64,000 bases of DNA from Breviolum minutum Mf 1.05b.01. Taxonomy: Eukaryota > Sar > Dinophyceae > Suessiales > Symbiodiniaceae. The notes below the pieces were generated by a model. It ran no database searches. It was not told the origin of the DNA and saw only the letters and a program-made list of their open reading frames with translations. Positions 6,946-17,050 of the stretch are shown here, piece by piece; positions within the stretch are counted from its first letter, which is position 1; each line of letters opens with the position of its first letter. The DNA is taken from NCBI GenBank assembly GCA_000507305.1, contig DF239242.1:2685-66684 (forward strand). The letters are read 5' to 3'. The translations under genes and the position numbers were made by a program.

Positions 6946-7632
6946 AGTTTTTATTTATCTATCTATTTAAAAAAAAACATCCATCCCAACCCAGCGGAGT
7001 GCCAGACTGCGGTGTTTCCTGACCGAACCTTCTGAAAAGCAGGGGGGTGAATGAAGGAAGGAACGTATATAATATCATATGTGGGTATAGGGGTATGCAC
7101 ATATATATGCATAAATATCACCGAACAAATCCAAAATCCAAAATCCAAATCGCAAATCACAAATCTAAAACCCAGAAATGGATGATACTCTAAAAGTTAT
7201 GATTTGCAAACTACTTGGTAATTTGACGTTCTTTAGGCTCTGGTTGAAAAACTGCACATACATCATCACGAAAAAAAAACTGAAAAATCCAAGCCCCCAA
7301 AACGAGTAGTTCTCGTCATCAACCTGCCGGACACGAAGAGTGCATCAAGGGATGGACATGTCAAGTAAAAAGGCATAAAAGGGTAGATTACCCATCATTT
7401 TGGTGGTAGGCTACCCGTAGTTTTGGTGGTAGGCTACCCGTAGTTTTGGTGGTAGGCTACCCGTAGTTTTGGTGGTAGGAGGTGAGGGGGTATAGATGTC
7501 TCAAAGGCTCTATCTTTTTCACCTCAAGTATCGGACATGCTGTGCGAGTCTGCTCCGACCAAATTTGCAGGATACGGACACCCATTCCACTGTACTAAAT
7601 GGCAAACGAACGAGTTGTCAAAAATCCGAATT
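6946..7632. other. Non-coding junction between viral element and host-like gene
   Basis: No credible gene is seen. The stretch contains a 23-bp tandem repeat (7389-7480) and a slow change from AT-rich to more balanced composition. The right boundary of the viral element should lie here, but no terminal inverted repeat can be recognised without the left end. Confidence 0.4.
7389..7480 (+). repeat. 23-bp tandem repeat, four units
   Basis: Four head-to-tail units of the type TACCCGTAGTTTTGGTGGTA plus GGC; the first unit has three changes and the last ends in A. There are no spacers and no neighbouring cas genes, so this is a minisatellite, not a CRISPR array. Confidence 0.8.
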
Positions 7633-9165
7633 TCACATCAAAACGCAATTGCCCTGATTCTCCACACTGACTGGTGCTCCTGCATCCTGTAAGATGCGAC
7701 GTCGGTCTTGCTCAGCGATGATGTCATTGATGAAGGCTTTGTTGTTGAAACGAGCCTCCGAGCCGTACATCACATGATACTTCTCAGCGTAGTAGCCCAT
7801 CAGGTAAGCCAACATCTCACTATGCACTGTAGCCAGCACCTTTGATGCTGAACCCAACGAATCCAATGGTGCAAAGAGCAAGGGGATGACGATAGCAAGA
7901 CGGTGCTCACTGGTGTCATCACGCCCCAAGAACTTTTTCTCAAGCAACTGCTTCACTTCAGTCAGCGTGCTGGATGGGGTATTCATGAGGGCAAGTTGGA
8001 TGATATTACTGCCTTGGTTTGCCATCAACTTCACCGCATCCAGTTTCTGACGATGAACCGTAATGAGATTTTGGATTTCCACTGGCAATGCATCAAAGTT
8101 GAAGCCCTCGTCATCTGCAACGACATATTCTCTTGCCTTGCTTTGCAACCTCTTCACTGCATCAGACTTGCTGATATGCTTCCTAATGAGCCCCCCTCCC
8201 TTGAGGAGCAAATCCATGGAGACATCCATGTGGTGAGAGTCATCATCCTCTTCCATATACTCCGACAACTTCCATTCTTCCTTCATCCTCTCTCCAATCA
8301 CACAATGCTTCAAAACGAAGTTATCCATGCTCAACGGATTCTTCAACGCCTCCTTTCGCTGGTCGGCTGGAAGTTTCATCACCCTGTCAAAGATTTCCTC
8401 CAAGATGGCTTCCTTCAACATGTAGACGGTGCAATCCTCTTCCACATTGGCAAGGGTGAAGAGCAATTCACCATCAAATTTGAAGATGGACACACGAATT
8501 CCTGGAAACTCAGCGTCTGATGGCTCATCGTTGAAGCACGAGGCATCCTTCAAGTAGCCACGAGGCATTTCTTTTTCCAGACGCTTCTGCAAGACTGCAT
8601 CTGCTTCACACTCTTCCATCTCTGGGTCATTGACGTAGTCAAGCCAGCCCATACTCTCATAGTCAGGGGTGTCATCCAACTTGAAACTGGCACCCACAAA
8701 AGGACGAAGGGTAGCCGGTGCTTCTTGACCATCACCACTACCAGAGGCTTGAGCATTGCCAGTGTCGGAGTCATCCCCATCATTTTGCCCTGCCAAAGCC
8801 AACAAATTTGTCATGTCGTTGTTGGTAGCGACAGCACTTGCAACCACTGTGGCACGCTCATTCAGTGCCTGCCAGTTTGCAACGATGGCATCCACATAGT
8901 TGTCTTTCCTCATTGTTGCTCTACGATTTGTAGTAGCACCACGAGCCTGAACTCCCAACCCAAGGTTGGAAAACACTGCCTTCAATGAAGAAACGGTCAT
9001 GCCGTTAAGAAGACATCTCAACTGAGTGGTGTCCTCACCAATCACACGCCCACCGATGATGCAAGTGCCTTCCACACGCAAGATATCACCGGCTTCAATT
9101 GCCAATGCAGTCAGTGAGTTGTCTGCCGACTTGGCAAACACCAACAGAGACTGAGGAGAAGACAT
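7633..9165 (-). CDS. 510-residue host-like protein with SAP-like and ubiquitin-like segments and a C-terminal CaaX box
   Basis: Complete one-exon protein from MSSPQSLLVF to GNCVLM. About residues 50-95 resemble a SAP-type helix pair (LKAVFSNLGLG, later RKDNYVDAIVANW). About 120-150 is a Gly/Ser/Asp-rich linker. About 220-255 (IRVSIFKFDGELLFTLANVEEDCTVYMLK, abridged in meaning) has the hydrophobic pattern of a ubiquitin-like N-terminal half, as common in dinoflagellate ankyrin proteins. The second half is helical and unfamiliar. The last four residues CVLM form a CaaX box with X = Met, which would predict farnesylation and membrane attachment. Composition is closer to host exons than to the AT-rich viral genes on either side. 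I do not recognise the family. Lack of introns may mean origin from a reinserted mRNA, although no spliced-leader relic is seen upstream. Confidence 0.75.
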   Translation of the reverse strand: MSSPQSLLVFAKSADNSLTALAIEAGDILRVEGTCIIGGRVIGEDTTQLRCLLNGMTVSSLKAVFSNLGLGVQARGATTNRRATMRKDNYVDAIVANWQALNERATVVASAVATNNDMTNLLALAGQNDGDDSDTGNAQASGSGDGQEAPATLRPFVGASFKLDDTPDYESMGWLDYVNDPEMEECEADAVLQKRLEKEMPRGYLKDASCFNDEPSDAEFPGIRVSIFKFDGELLFTLANVEEDCTVYMLKEAILEEIFDRVMKLPADQRKEALKNPLSMDNFVLKHCVIGERMKEEWKLSEYMEEDDDSHHMDVSMDLLLKGGGLIRKHISKSDAVKRLQSKAREYVVADDEGFNFDALPVEIQNLITVHRQKLDAVKLMANQGSNIIQLALMNTPSSTLTEVKQLLEKKFLGRDDTSEHRLAIVIPLLFAPLDSLGSASKVLATVHSEMLAYLMGYYAEKYHVMYGSEARFNNKAFINDIIAEQDRRRILQDAGAPVSVENQGNCVLM

Positions 9166-9637
9166 GTCAAGGACAACGAAATGCGTAAAAGATGGGGCGA
9201 GCGAATTGCAAACTTTGAGATGCTATTATTGATGGCGGATGTTTTCGTGATTTCTCAAATGCTATTTCATTCTGACTGCCACATCTGAAATGTTCAACCT
9301 TCTCAGAAAAAAAGCACAAACTGCCCATCAACCAAAATCCCCACATTCAGGGTGAGCCTCATCACTCTGGATGAGGTTGATGATGATATTTGAGGTTCTG
9401 ACCTCCACGGTGCGAAGGTTTGTTTTTTGCAAGCACTGCCTTGTGCATAGTTGGTTGCTCCGATTTACCGCCACATATTATACCCCTTAGTAGTGATGAA
9501 AAAAATTGATGGAAAAAAATGATGATAATGTGATGGAAAATTTGATTGTGCATATGATGGAGTATTTGTTTGAAAAAGATTTTTGAAAATGAATAAGTAG
9601 CATTTTACTACTTTTCAGACAGCCTTTATTTAAAGGG
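9166..9637. other. Intergenic region between divergent genes
   Basis: About 470 bases between the minus-strand 510-residue gene and the forward zinc-finger gene, becoming strongly AT-rich toward 9600. A small inverted repeat (GCCTCATC / GATGAGGT) lies near 9355-9377. I see no open frame worth calling. Confidence 0.4.
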
Positions 9638-10102
9638 ATGTCAGCAGTATATAGTATGACTACTTATTGTGAAGTGTGTGAGTGTAATATTAAAAATTCA
9701 GGTTGGACAAAGCATGTGAAAACAAAAAAACACGTAGAGGGGAAAATGCATGCTGAGAAAAAACAATGTGGGAAGTGTGGGTGCTTTAAGGTTTTGGAAG
9801 GGTTCAGTGGAGAAAATGCTACATGTGATATTTGCCTTGCTCAATGGAAAAGATGGGCAGATAAGAATTCTGAAAAAAGGAGAGAGGCATGGCAAAAATA
9901 TTGGCTAGAAAATCGGGAAGAGATAAATGAGAAAAAGAAAGCGTATAATCAAATTGAAGTTGATTGTGCTGTGTGTGGATGCAAAGTTAGGAAAAACAAA
10001 TGGAGTAGGCATGTCAGAAGTAATAAGCATATGTTGGGGGTTGAGGGTGGGGGTAGTGATGATATTATTGGTGGGGGGTCTGGGGGTGGAATGGGGGGCT
10101 GA
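9638..10102 (+). CDS. Double C2H2-like zinc-finger protein of viral flavour
   Basis: A 154-residue protein; the second in-frame ATG (9656, MTTYCEVCE) is also possible. Finger 1 is YCEVCECNIKNSGWTKHVKTKKH, a Cys-x2-Cys plus His-x5-His pattern. A short Cys pair region (CGKCGCFKVLEGF, CDIC) follows. The middle is helical and charged (RWADKNSEKRREAWQKYW). Finger 2, DCAVCGCKVRKNKWSRHV with SNKH, repeats the first pattern. The tail is low-complexity Gly. From memory, paired fingers of this kind with a Lys/Glu-rich linker occur in giant viruses and PLVs, and the GIY-YIG protein at 1452-2069 ends in a related finger. The gene is AT-rich like the element and unlike its host neighbour, so it may be a second fragment of viral DNA. 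Its 3' end is duplicated across the N at 10251. Confidence 0.65.
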   Translation: MSAVYSMTTYCEVCECNIKNSGWTKHVKTKKHVEGKMHAEKKQCGKCGCFKVLEGFSGENATCDICLAQWKRWADKNSEKRREAWQKYWLENREEINEKKKAYNQIEVDCAVCGCKVRKNKWSRHVRSNKHMLGVEGGGSDDIIGGGSGGGMGG

Positions 10103-10330
10103 AGTATGCACAAGGATGTCCCTTGCTATAGGTCTGTAAGATCTGCAAGTATATTCCCTTAGATTTTGTGGATCATTACGTGATGTAACTTAGATACTGT
10201 AGTTGATTTGAAGGATTGTCTATTATCTTTGTCAACATGCCAGTATCATCNGGGGGTAGTGATGATATTATTGGTGGGGGGTCTGGGGGTGGAATGGGGG
10301 GCTGAAGTATGCACAAGGATGTCCCTTGCT
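10049..10330. repeat. 79-bp duplication around the N at 10251 (probable contig overlap)
   Basis: Bases 10049-10127, the Gly-coding end of the zinc-finger gene, recur identically at 10252-10330 immediately after a single N at 10251. This is the same signature as the two duplications in the viral element. The sequence order between 10128 and 10251 should not be trusted. Confidence 0.75.
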
Positions 10331-10591
10331 CCTATACCCTTGGTATGACCACCACCTAGCTCATGGTCATCCGAATTTATCGTAAAGTTCCTAGTTGTAC
10401 ATTGCACCCGGTGATTAATCCCAGTCCTTCGCAAGTACAGCAATCTTGGTCTTCATCACCTTGGTTCGAAACACATTTCACCATTTCAAGATGATTGATG
10501 AACCCATCAAACTTGAGCGAAGTGATGAGTTTTGCAAACTCCCCACAACAAGGGAAACATCCCGCAGGAGCAAATCAATTCACTAACGCCT

Positions 10592-10693
10592 CTATGAACA
10601 CCAAGGGACTTCCAAGATTCCCGAACCAGCCACTGCTTGGGGTGCAAGGTTGGCAGGGGTCACATGAGCCGCGAGACGGTTAATACGCTCCAT
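10592..10693 (-). CDS. Candidate first exon, MERINRLAAHV..., unknown protein
   Basis: On the minus strand an ATG at 10693 opens 33 codons (MERINRLAAHVTPANLAPQA, then VAGSGILEVP) before a stop at 10592. The Ala/Pro-rich sequence with Arg and His looks like real protein and superficially recalls starts of peroxisomal thiolases (a helix ending in HLxP); that resemblance is weak. A 13-base match to the 3' half of the dinoflagellate spliced leader lies 63 bases upstream on the same strand, which supports this as a 5' gene end. The exon may end earlier at a non-canonical donor. No downstream exon could be linked. Confidence 0.35.
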   Translation of the reverse strand: MERINRLAAHVTPANLAPQAVAGSGILEVPWCS

Positions 10694-10755
10694 GCTGACG
10701 CAGGGTCGGCTGACACAGCGGCTTTTTGTTGTCGGAAACGAATGGGAACTAAAAG

Positions 10756-10768
10756 CTTGAGCCAAAAT
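10756..10768 (-). other. Spliced-leader relic (13 nt)
   Basis: The minus strand reads ATTTTGGCTCAAG, identical to the last 13 bases of the 22-base dinoflagellate trans-spliced leader. By a rough base-count estimate a 13-base match has about 0.002 chance in this window. It sits 63 bases ahead of an ATG, where a leader would end up in the genome after reverse transcription and reinsertion of an mRNA. Confidence 0.5.
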
Positions 10769-10772
10769 CAGG

Positions 10773-12040
10773 TGGAAATGGATGGACATGTATCTATTGC
10801 AGTCAGCTTGAACTCCCAAGTCCATGGGATTATTTCTATAGATGCTTGCTTGAAACAGGTGGACTTCAACGAAAGTGTGTGATACAGTGAAACTGTCATT
10901 GTATACGGATTCATTTCAATCCTTCTACAGGCATACATGCCCATCTGACAACTGATGATCTTCGCAATCCTGTGATTTGGAGGATTCGTGAACCTCGGAG
11001 CTACCCCCATCGCTGGACTGAGCAACTCATCGCACTGGATTGAGCTTTATCTGCAGTCATCGACCCATCATCGAAGACCATTAGTTCACCTGTCGAATTC
11101 AGGTGTAGCATTCAGTCTTTGTCAAGGATGGAAATGTTTTACAAAAGGAGACAGCTATTAACAAATAGACAGGAAACAGGTACCATTCATACTGCAATTA
11201 CATGACCTTGGATTTTCCAACAAATAATGTGTCTGTCAGCACACCCGCTGCTATGTTGTGGAACCTGTCAATATATCAAATCCTGCAAAGGTTGCAAAAT
11301 TAACTCTACTCTACTGCAATCTGAAGGTAAAAATGAAGCTGCTGAATGCTGCTGAACTGTTTGAGTGACAATTTTTAGGACACACAAATCCTCAGCGCTC
11401 CAATAGGGATTCAAATTTATTCTCATACAACAATTTTGGGGATGGGACAGCGCCAGGAGGCAAAGGAATAGGCTCGCACATCATACACATATAGAACTAC
11501 GGTGTTATACATTTTGTACATGGTACATCTCCTACTACAGATCGATTGATTGTTGAAATTCTGATATCTGCGGCTATTTGAGGTCGGTGGAATCCACGTC
11601 CCAATCCAAATCACGGTCCTAAAAGGAATCCAACATTGCAAAACATAGACATCCATGTGGGTATTCAAAGCTACCCATGTAAAACACGTTTCTGTAATAG
11701 TTCCCTCTATTTGTGCAAGACGTACATCATATAAGCGGTCCATGTGCGTCACAAATACCCCTGCAAAACTATGTATCGATGTATGTGTAGACCTACAACC
11801 CACAAATATCATACAATATTGAATCTACAGACTGTGACCGACTGTGACTATACAGCATATAGGCTGAATCATCCGAATTCTGATGACATGGTGAAAATGT
11901 TCCGATTTGATTCAGGGAAGATCAGGGAAGACAACTCAAATCAACCAAGTTAACCTTTGAGGTCCCGGCCTGCTACATGTGAAAAACTTTTGGATCCGGT
12001 AACATTCCGAATGAAACAAGGAAATCCCCGCTATATAAAC
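10773..12040. other. Non-coding stretch
   Basis: No frame here has convincing protein character on either strand. I see no long repeat. It is probably intergenic or intronic. Confidence 0.3.
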
Positions 12041-12235
12041 TCACAGAAACTGTGAGTTTAACATTACATCATTCCCGTAACGGGATTCATTGTATGACAA
12101 CTTTTTCCAATCCTGATTCATCCCAGTCTTTCTTCTGCCTCCAGGCTCTTTCTCAACCTTCTCCACCTTTTCTTCCACCATGGTTGGCTCTGCATCAGCT
12201 TGACCCATGGCTGAAGTTTCTAAACCGGCGGACGT
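12041..12235 (-). CDS. Candidate terminal exon, charged Lys/Glu protein
   Basis: After an acceptor-like TTTTTTGCGGCAG the minus strand encodes TSAGLETSAMGQADAEPTMV, then EEKVEKVEKEPGGRRKTGMN and a C-terminal WKKLSYNESRYGN, ending at a stop at 12041. The charged stretch is probably a helix; no known domain is seen. Its phase fits the exon at 12891-12962, whose donor is CAG|GTGGGC, giving a two-exon gene with a 655-base GT-AG intron and a product of about 88 residues. The join is inferred from splice-like sites and phase only. Confidence 0.4.
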   Translation of the reverse strand, partial: TSAGLETSAMGQADAEPTMVEEKVEKVEKEPGGRRKTGMNQDWKKLSYNESRYGNDVMLNSQFL

Positions 12236-12890
12236 CTGCCGCAAAAAATTAAGGTTGACAATGGCCGGGCCGGCGAAAAGTCACTAGCAGTCACTTGGGG
12301 CTGGAACTGCACAAGTGTTGGTTGGTATTGCTGAAGCATAGCTGTTGGATGCTGTGTTTTGTTTGGGGAGCAAGGGTTGGTGATGATTACATAATCATTA
12401 CAGTTTTTCCAGGCTGAAGGAACTTGGGATTGCCAGAGTTACAACTAATATGAGGGAATTGGTACATGTTGAAGCAATCCGGATTCTCAAAAAGCAATCA
12501 ATTACACCAGCTATGTCTCTACATTTCATTGAGTGTGTGTAGTGTAGCATCTTCATTTTTATATGTATACTAAGCTGCAACCCCCCAGTGAGAACCCAGA
12601 CTCATCCATGATCACCTAAGTGGGTTGGTGTGCATGTCATCGGCACCCGAGCCAACTTCTGCAGGACAGTGAGGCATGTGGTGTGATAACAGAAACAATT
12701 GTCTTAAGAGATGGGTGTCCATCTTCCATCCTGGGGAAAAAAATATGGATCCATCACTTGGCTCCAGAATGTCTCAAATACCTTCTGCATCTTCTGCCCT
12801 GACCTCTCTCTTTTTGTTCCATGTCAATGTCTAGGGCCATCGAACGGACCTACCGCCCCGCAAAGCACCATCACGGCCCCTCATGCCCAC

Positions 12891-12962
12891 CTGTGCCACT
12901 GGTGCAGGAGCAGGAGCGGATGCACCAAGACCCCCAAGACCCTGCACCAAGGAATCGGCCAT
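12891..12962 (-). CDS. Candidate first exon, MADSLVQGLGG..., Ala/Pro-rich
   Basis: ATG at 12962 followed by exactly 24 codons (MADSLVQGLGGLGASAPAPA, PVAQ) to CAG|GTGGGC. The length, ATG and donor agree with a complete first exon in phase 0. It is paired with the exon at 12041-12235. The product would be a small soluble protein of unknown function. Confidence 0.4.
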
Positions 12963-13700
12963 GTTGCCGGTTGATGTCGCGTCACGTCATCAGAGAGGTC
13001 TCCATAGGGTCAAACATCAAAGTACTCGGTTGCTGATTTTGACATACATGTACGCTTTGATATTTTCCCCTTCGACAAGCGCTGAAACAAATTTTGAAAT
13101 ACACGAGAATTTAGATAAACAACCTATTCACACATGCCTTCCATTACCTGTACCATAAACAACCCACGGGTACCACATTTGTTTCCTTAGGACATTGTTC
13201 TAACATACCTGTAGGGGTTATTGCGAGACCAAACTAAAGCAAGTGCTGTTTGCATACACCAATGCCGTGGATGACATTAAAAGTTCCTCATAAAAAAAAA
13301 AACACTCCCGAAATGGTTCAGTTTTTCTAGGCACCCGGCCTGCAAAGCGTTTAGTCGTTGTTGCCTTGGAAAAAAAGCAGGAAGATGAATCTCAACGACC
13401 TGCCTGTATATTAGGGGCTTTGCATGCCAGGAAAGTTGTGACTGAACGACTGGATATTACCAGGGTGTTTATTGATCCCGGGTCGATATTGCCAAAACAG
13501 AAAAAATGTTGGTGGTGCGGGGCTTTGCCAAAAAAGAATCCCAATCATCTTGCAATCATCCAATGCGCAACTGATGGTTTGCAATGCTGTGGGATTCCAT
13601 CCAATATACCAAGACTTTTCAAAAGGGAGAATCAAGAATTTCAAACCGTCCAGCCAAAGCACTGAGTAAGATTAATTATATAAAGATCGGGCACATTTAC

Positions 13701-13823
13701 TAAGAAACCGCTGATCTTTCTCCGCTTCATGATCTTTAACGTCTTTTGGTGCATCTTGAGTGCAAATCTGATTTCTGCATTTTTCTGCTCATGGTTGCTT
13801 GTGTCCATCCCCAATCCCGCAAA
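13701..13823 (-). CDS. Candidate internal exon, 41 codons, basic helix
   Basis: Between GAGCAG and the donor GTAAAT the minus strand encodes FAGLGMDTSNHEQKNAEIRF, then ALKMHQKTLKIMKRRKISGF and L: exactly 41 codons with no frame break. The second half is strongly basic and helical, as in nucleic-acid-binding or ribosome-associated proteins. No neighbouring exon could be linked and no family is recognised. Confidence 0.35.
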
Positions 13824-13839
13824 CTGCTCCAGCAAGCAA

Positions 13840-14420
13840 AAAAAAACAAAGAATCAATCACTCGGGAATTTATGACACGGACGGTGCATGAATTTCCCCA
13901 GTCGTACAAATCAAACAAGACCTGCAAAATAAACAACAAAACACAAGTGAGTTATACATTTGTACACATCAAATTAATCCCTACCCTAACCCAACAGGAT
14001 CACATCACTACTTAGTTGGTCTCAGCGTGATCCAACACAGATCCATGTTTTGGCAGCATCATTTCAGCGTTCTGTTTCTGACATTGACCCATCTTCAACA
14101 AACCCGCTTGAAACACGAGAAGACAAACAACCAATGACCTCCAAGATCATGTTGAAACAAGTCCTAAAATGCATCCACAAAAGAGAAAAAACATAACCCC
14201 CACATCAATCAGCACTTACATTCACCCCCCCAAAAAAAACACATGCCACATACCAGTTCTTAGGGCCAACGATTTTCAAGGCAAATAAAACCGGCCAGTG
14301 ACGAAGCTTCAAGAAGTAACAAACATAGAGATGTTGACCCAGCTGCACCAATCAGAACAACAAAGAAATCCAACCCAACCACAATCAACAATCAACTAAC
14401 AAATCAAGTACATAACAACG

Positions 14421-14462
<42 letters not shown>

Positions 14463-15340
14463 CCGCCACCACCACCGCCACCGCCACCGACACCGACAAC
14501 GACAAACATCTGTATCCACTGCCGCCTTCTGTTTCGCACGCGGCTTCTTTTTCAGCATTTCATGTGTGAACATGTGTGAACTATTCCAGTCCTAATTGAC
14601 TTCATGAGTGATCTAGTTCAGTCTTGATTGAATTCATGCTTCGTTTCATGAGTGATCTATTTCATTACTCCTAAAATCTTCGCAAGTCGGAATCTAACAG
14701 GTCCTGTAATTCAATATAAATATCAAAACTTCATAAAACTTCAAAATATCAACATAAAACACGCACATACCTCAGAGGTCATTTAATCTGTGCATAAAAA
14801 ATCCCTCCTTCTTTCACCAGAAATTGGGTTTCCCAGGCCCGCGGGGCACCAGACCCAACAAGGCTGCAGCTGAAAGGCCGTCAGCGACCTGAAAATTTGG
14901 GCCATCATGGGCACCAGTGGATCCCTACAATCAGTTGATTTTTTCTGGTTGAGTAGGACATATTCGTATTAGGAAAATCATATATGTGACATTATGTGAC
15001 CACAAAAATGGAAACATGTTCATAGATGAAGAAAACAAGATGAACATAAGACATCCCTAAGTCCCTAAGTGTAACAAAGTCTTAAAAAACTGCCAATTGT
15101 TTTTGAGTGGCTTCCTATCAACTTCCGAGGCGGTCATATCGGGGATGTCTCACCACTTGGCAACTCACGATGGAAACTGGATGATCTTTACTTGGAACCT
15201 AATCTACTCAGCCTAATGTCAAAAATTAACACTATCCTGCCCCCAAAGAAACATGTGGAAAGCATATGTAAGCATCTCCTGTTCAACGACTCACCCTTGA
15301 TATATCTTAAATTATCTTAATATCAATGGTTCGCCAGGGC
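13840..15340. other. Mostly non-coding, with CAA microsatellite and one weak exon
   Basis: A (CAA)n tract with interruptions lies at about 14419-14462 and runs into a CCA/CGA-rich tract to about 14500. On the minus strand just before it KKKPRAKQKAAVDTDV could be the end of an exon. Around 14815-14890 the minus strand after an ATTTTCAG acceptor reads VADGLSAAALLGLVPRGPGK, another possible small exon. The rest shows nothing I can support. Confidence 0.3.
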
Positions 15341-15360
15341 ATTTCATATATCATCCCATC

Positions 15361-17050
15361 CTCGCCACACCTGAACGAGTTGCTCCGGGGATAAAGCATT
15401 CAAAAGCTCAACCTCGGGTGCCATCCCATTCCCAGCAAGCGATGTTGACAATCGAAACGCCAACAAAAGATATGAAACACACTGAAATTGAAACGACGTT
15501 TTTTGAGAGATGTTAGATGATGTTAGCACTTTGGAGATGTTTGCCCCCCCAAAAAAAAGGATCCATCACTCACATTGAACAACAAAAAGGACCCGAACTC
15601 GAACTGCCAATCTGCATCCTGGCAGATCAACCGTTTCTCCCTGCCCGTGATTCCTTTCTCAGCAATCGAGCCACGTGTTCGGTCGCACTTCATTCTAATC
15701 GAAACTGCTGGCGTTTTTGACTTGGCATCGCTAAGGACGCGTCAGGAAACCGGGCACCGGGTTTGGACTGTCGCTGAAAGAGGGAGGAAGGAGGCCATCA
15801 AGCCAAGAGCCTTGCTAGACCAAGGGAAAAGCCATTCAGTGGACCAATTCCTTGGCAGCGGCTTTGCTCCCATCCATGCCTGCAGCATTCCCAGCTTGTC
15901 AGTAATGGTCACCACAGCTGTGGTACACTCAAAGAGAGAATTCTGATCGCACAGAGAGAGAGGTAGGCTCGTGCAGCATGCAGTGCAGTTGGTCTTGCGG
16001 ACATTGAACAACACTGCTGAAATGCGACCAATGTTCAAACTATCGAAAGGTATCGAATGGTAACTTTGGATAGCTTTGAACCTTGGTCGCTTCTCAGCAG
16101 TGTTGTACCATTCGATACCTTTGGATAGCTTTGAACCTTGGTCGCATCTCAGCAGTGTTGTTCTCAAAACCTGGACTTTGATCAGCATAAAAAGGCATGG
16201 GAAGCCGCACCTCGGGGTCGAAGAATTTGAGACCACCCATCATAATCAGCTTCTTGGCTGGAAGAGCTGTCGTGTCGCAACCGCCAATCATTGTCAAGAT
16301 ATCTCTGACCGATGCACTGTGACCTGTGATCCAAGCTGCCCTGGCCGAGCCATCTTCATGTCCCTTGAGATTCAGCTTTTCATCCAAATCAATCAAGAAT
16401 CCATTTGTCGAACTGATGAATGGACGAAAGCGACTTAACTTGTCACGCTGGGACATCGCCTCCCTTGCCATAGTGCGGAAGGGGAAGATGATGCATAGCC
16501 TCCGACTCCAAATTGTCAGGCTGGGACATCGCCACCAGCTTGCCATCTGTGGAGCTCACAACCATGACCGGTGGCTCAGGGAAGGGGAACAGCAAATCTT
16601 TTACGTATGTTTTGGGCTGCAGGTGGCGCTTCAAAATTTTTCCTTGCTTCGAGCTTGGTAGGGTCGACAAAAATGAGTTCACTGGCTCCGTAATGTCCCA
16701 CTGACCGGAACGTCGGTGCTTCAAATGACATCGCTGACCCTTTGTTCGGCACAATCCAAAAACCAATAAATGCCATGGCAAGCAGCAATGCAGGAGATGA
16801 GAGTGATCGGGATCCGCAGCACTTGACCATGCCTCGGGCCATCTCCGTCATCTGTCTGCCCCCCCACTTCCACAAATCCCACATCCCGCAATTGTACATC
16901 CAGCATCTGTGTCATCTCTGCACCTGCCATAGTCATGTCTCCACTGCCAGGTGACAGGATAGCGGCATGAATTGTGTCGCGGCTTCAAAGAGGGCGAGGT
17001 CGCTCTCCTGCTGCTCTATCAACCGTCGGTTCTCCGCATACGCCAACGGC
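15361..17050 (-). pseudogene. Broken or multi-exon host gene with one possible membrane segment
   Basis: Several minus-strand stretches look like protein but lie in different frames. In order: AENRRLIEQQESDLALFEAA (about 17040-16975), AEMTQMLDVQLRDVGFVEVG (about 16930-16850), LLLAMAFIGFWIVPNKGSAM with SFEAPTFRSVGHYGASELIF (about 16815-16650), YVKDLLFPFPEPPVMVVSST (about 16605-16540), GFLIDLDEKLNLKGHEDGSA through KKLIMMGGLKFFDPEVRLPM (about 16410-16190), ECTTAVVTITDKLGMLQAWM (about 15935-15875) and LAGNGMAPEVELLNALSPEQ (about 15445-15385). Frame changes occur over too few bases for normal introns, suggesting a pseudogene or assembly indels, although the later pieces could be true exons. One hydrophobic segment suggests a membrane protein. 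The gene is disrupted by the inverted repeats at 16006-16163 and 16998-17104. I do not recognise the family. Confidence 0.4.
16006..16163. repeat. Compound repeat: about 59-bp inverted arms plus a 43-bp direct repeat
   Basis: Bases 16006-16064 pair as an imperfect inverted repeat with 16102-16163; both arms contain CAACACTGCTGA and GGTATCGAATGGTA read outward. In addition 16065-16106 is repeated directly at 16120-16162 with one main change. The repeated unit encodes NTAEMRPRFKAIQ at the end of the exon-like stretch of the 15.3-17.1 kb gene. Confidence 0.75.

Noticed and set aside
7389-7480. Possible CRISPR array
   Set aside because: Repeats are directly adjacent without spacers and the genome is eukaryotic.
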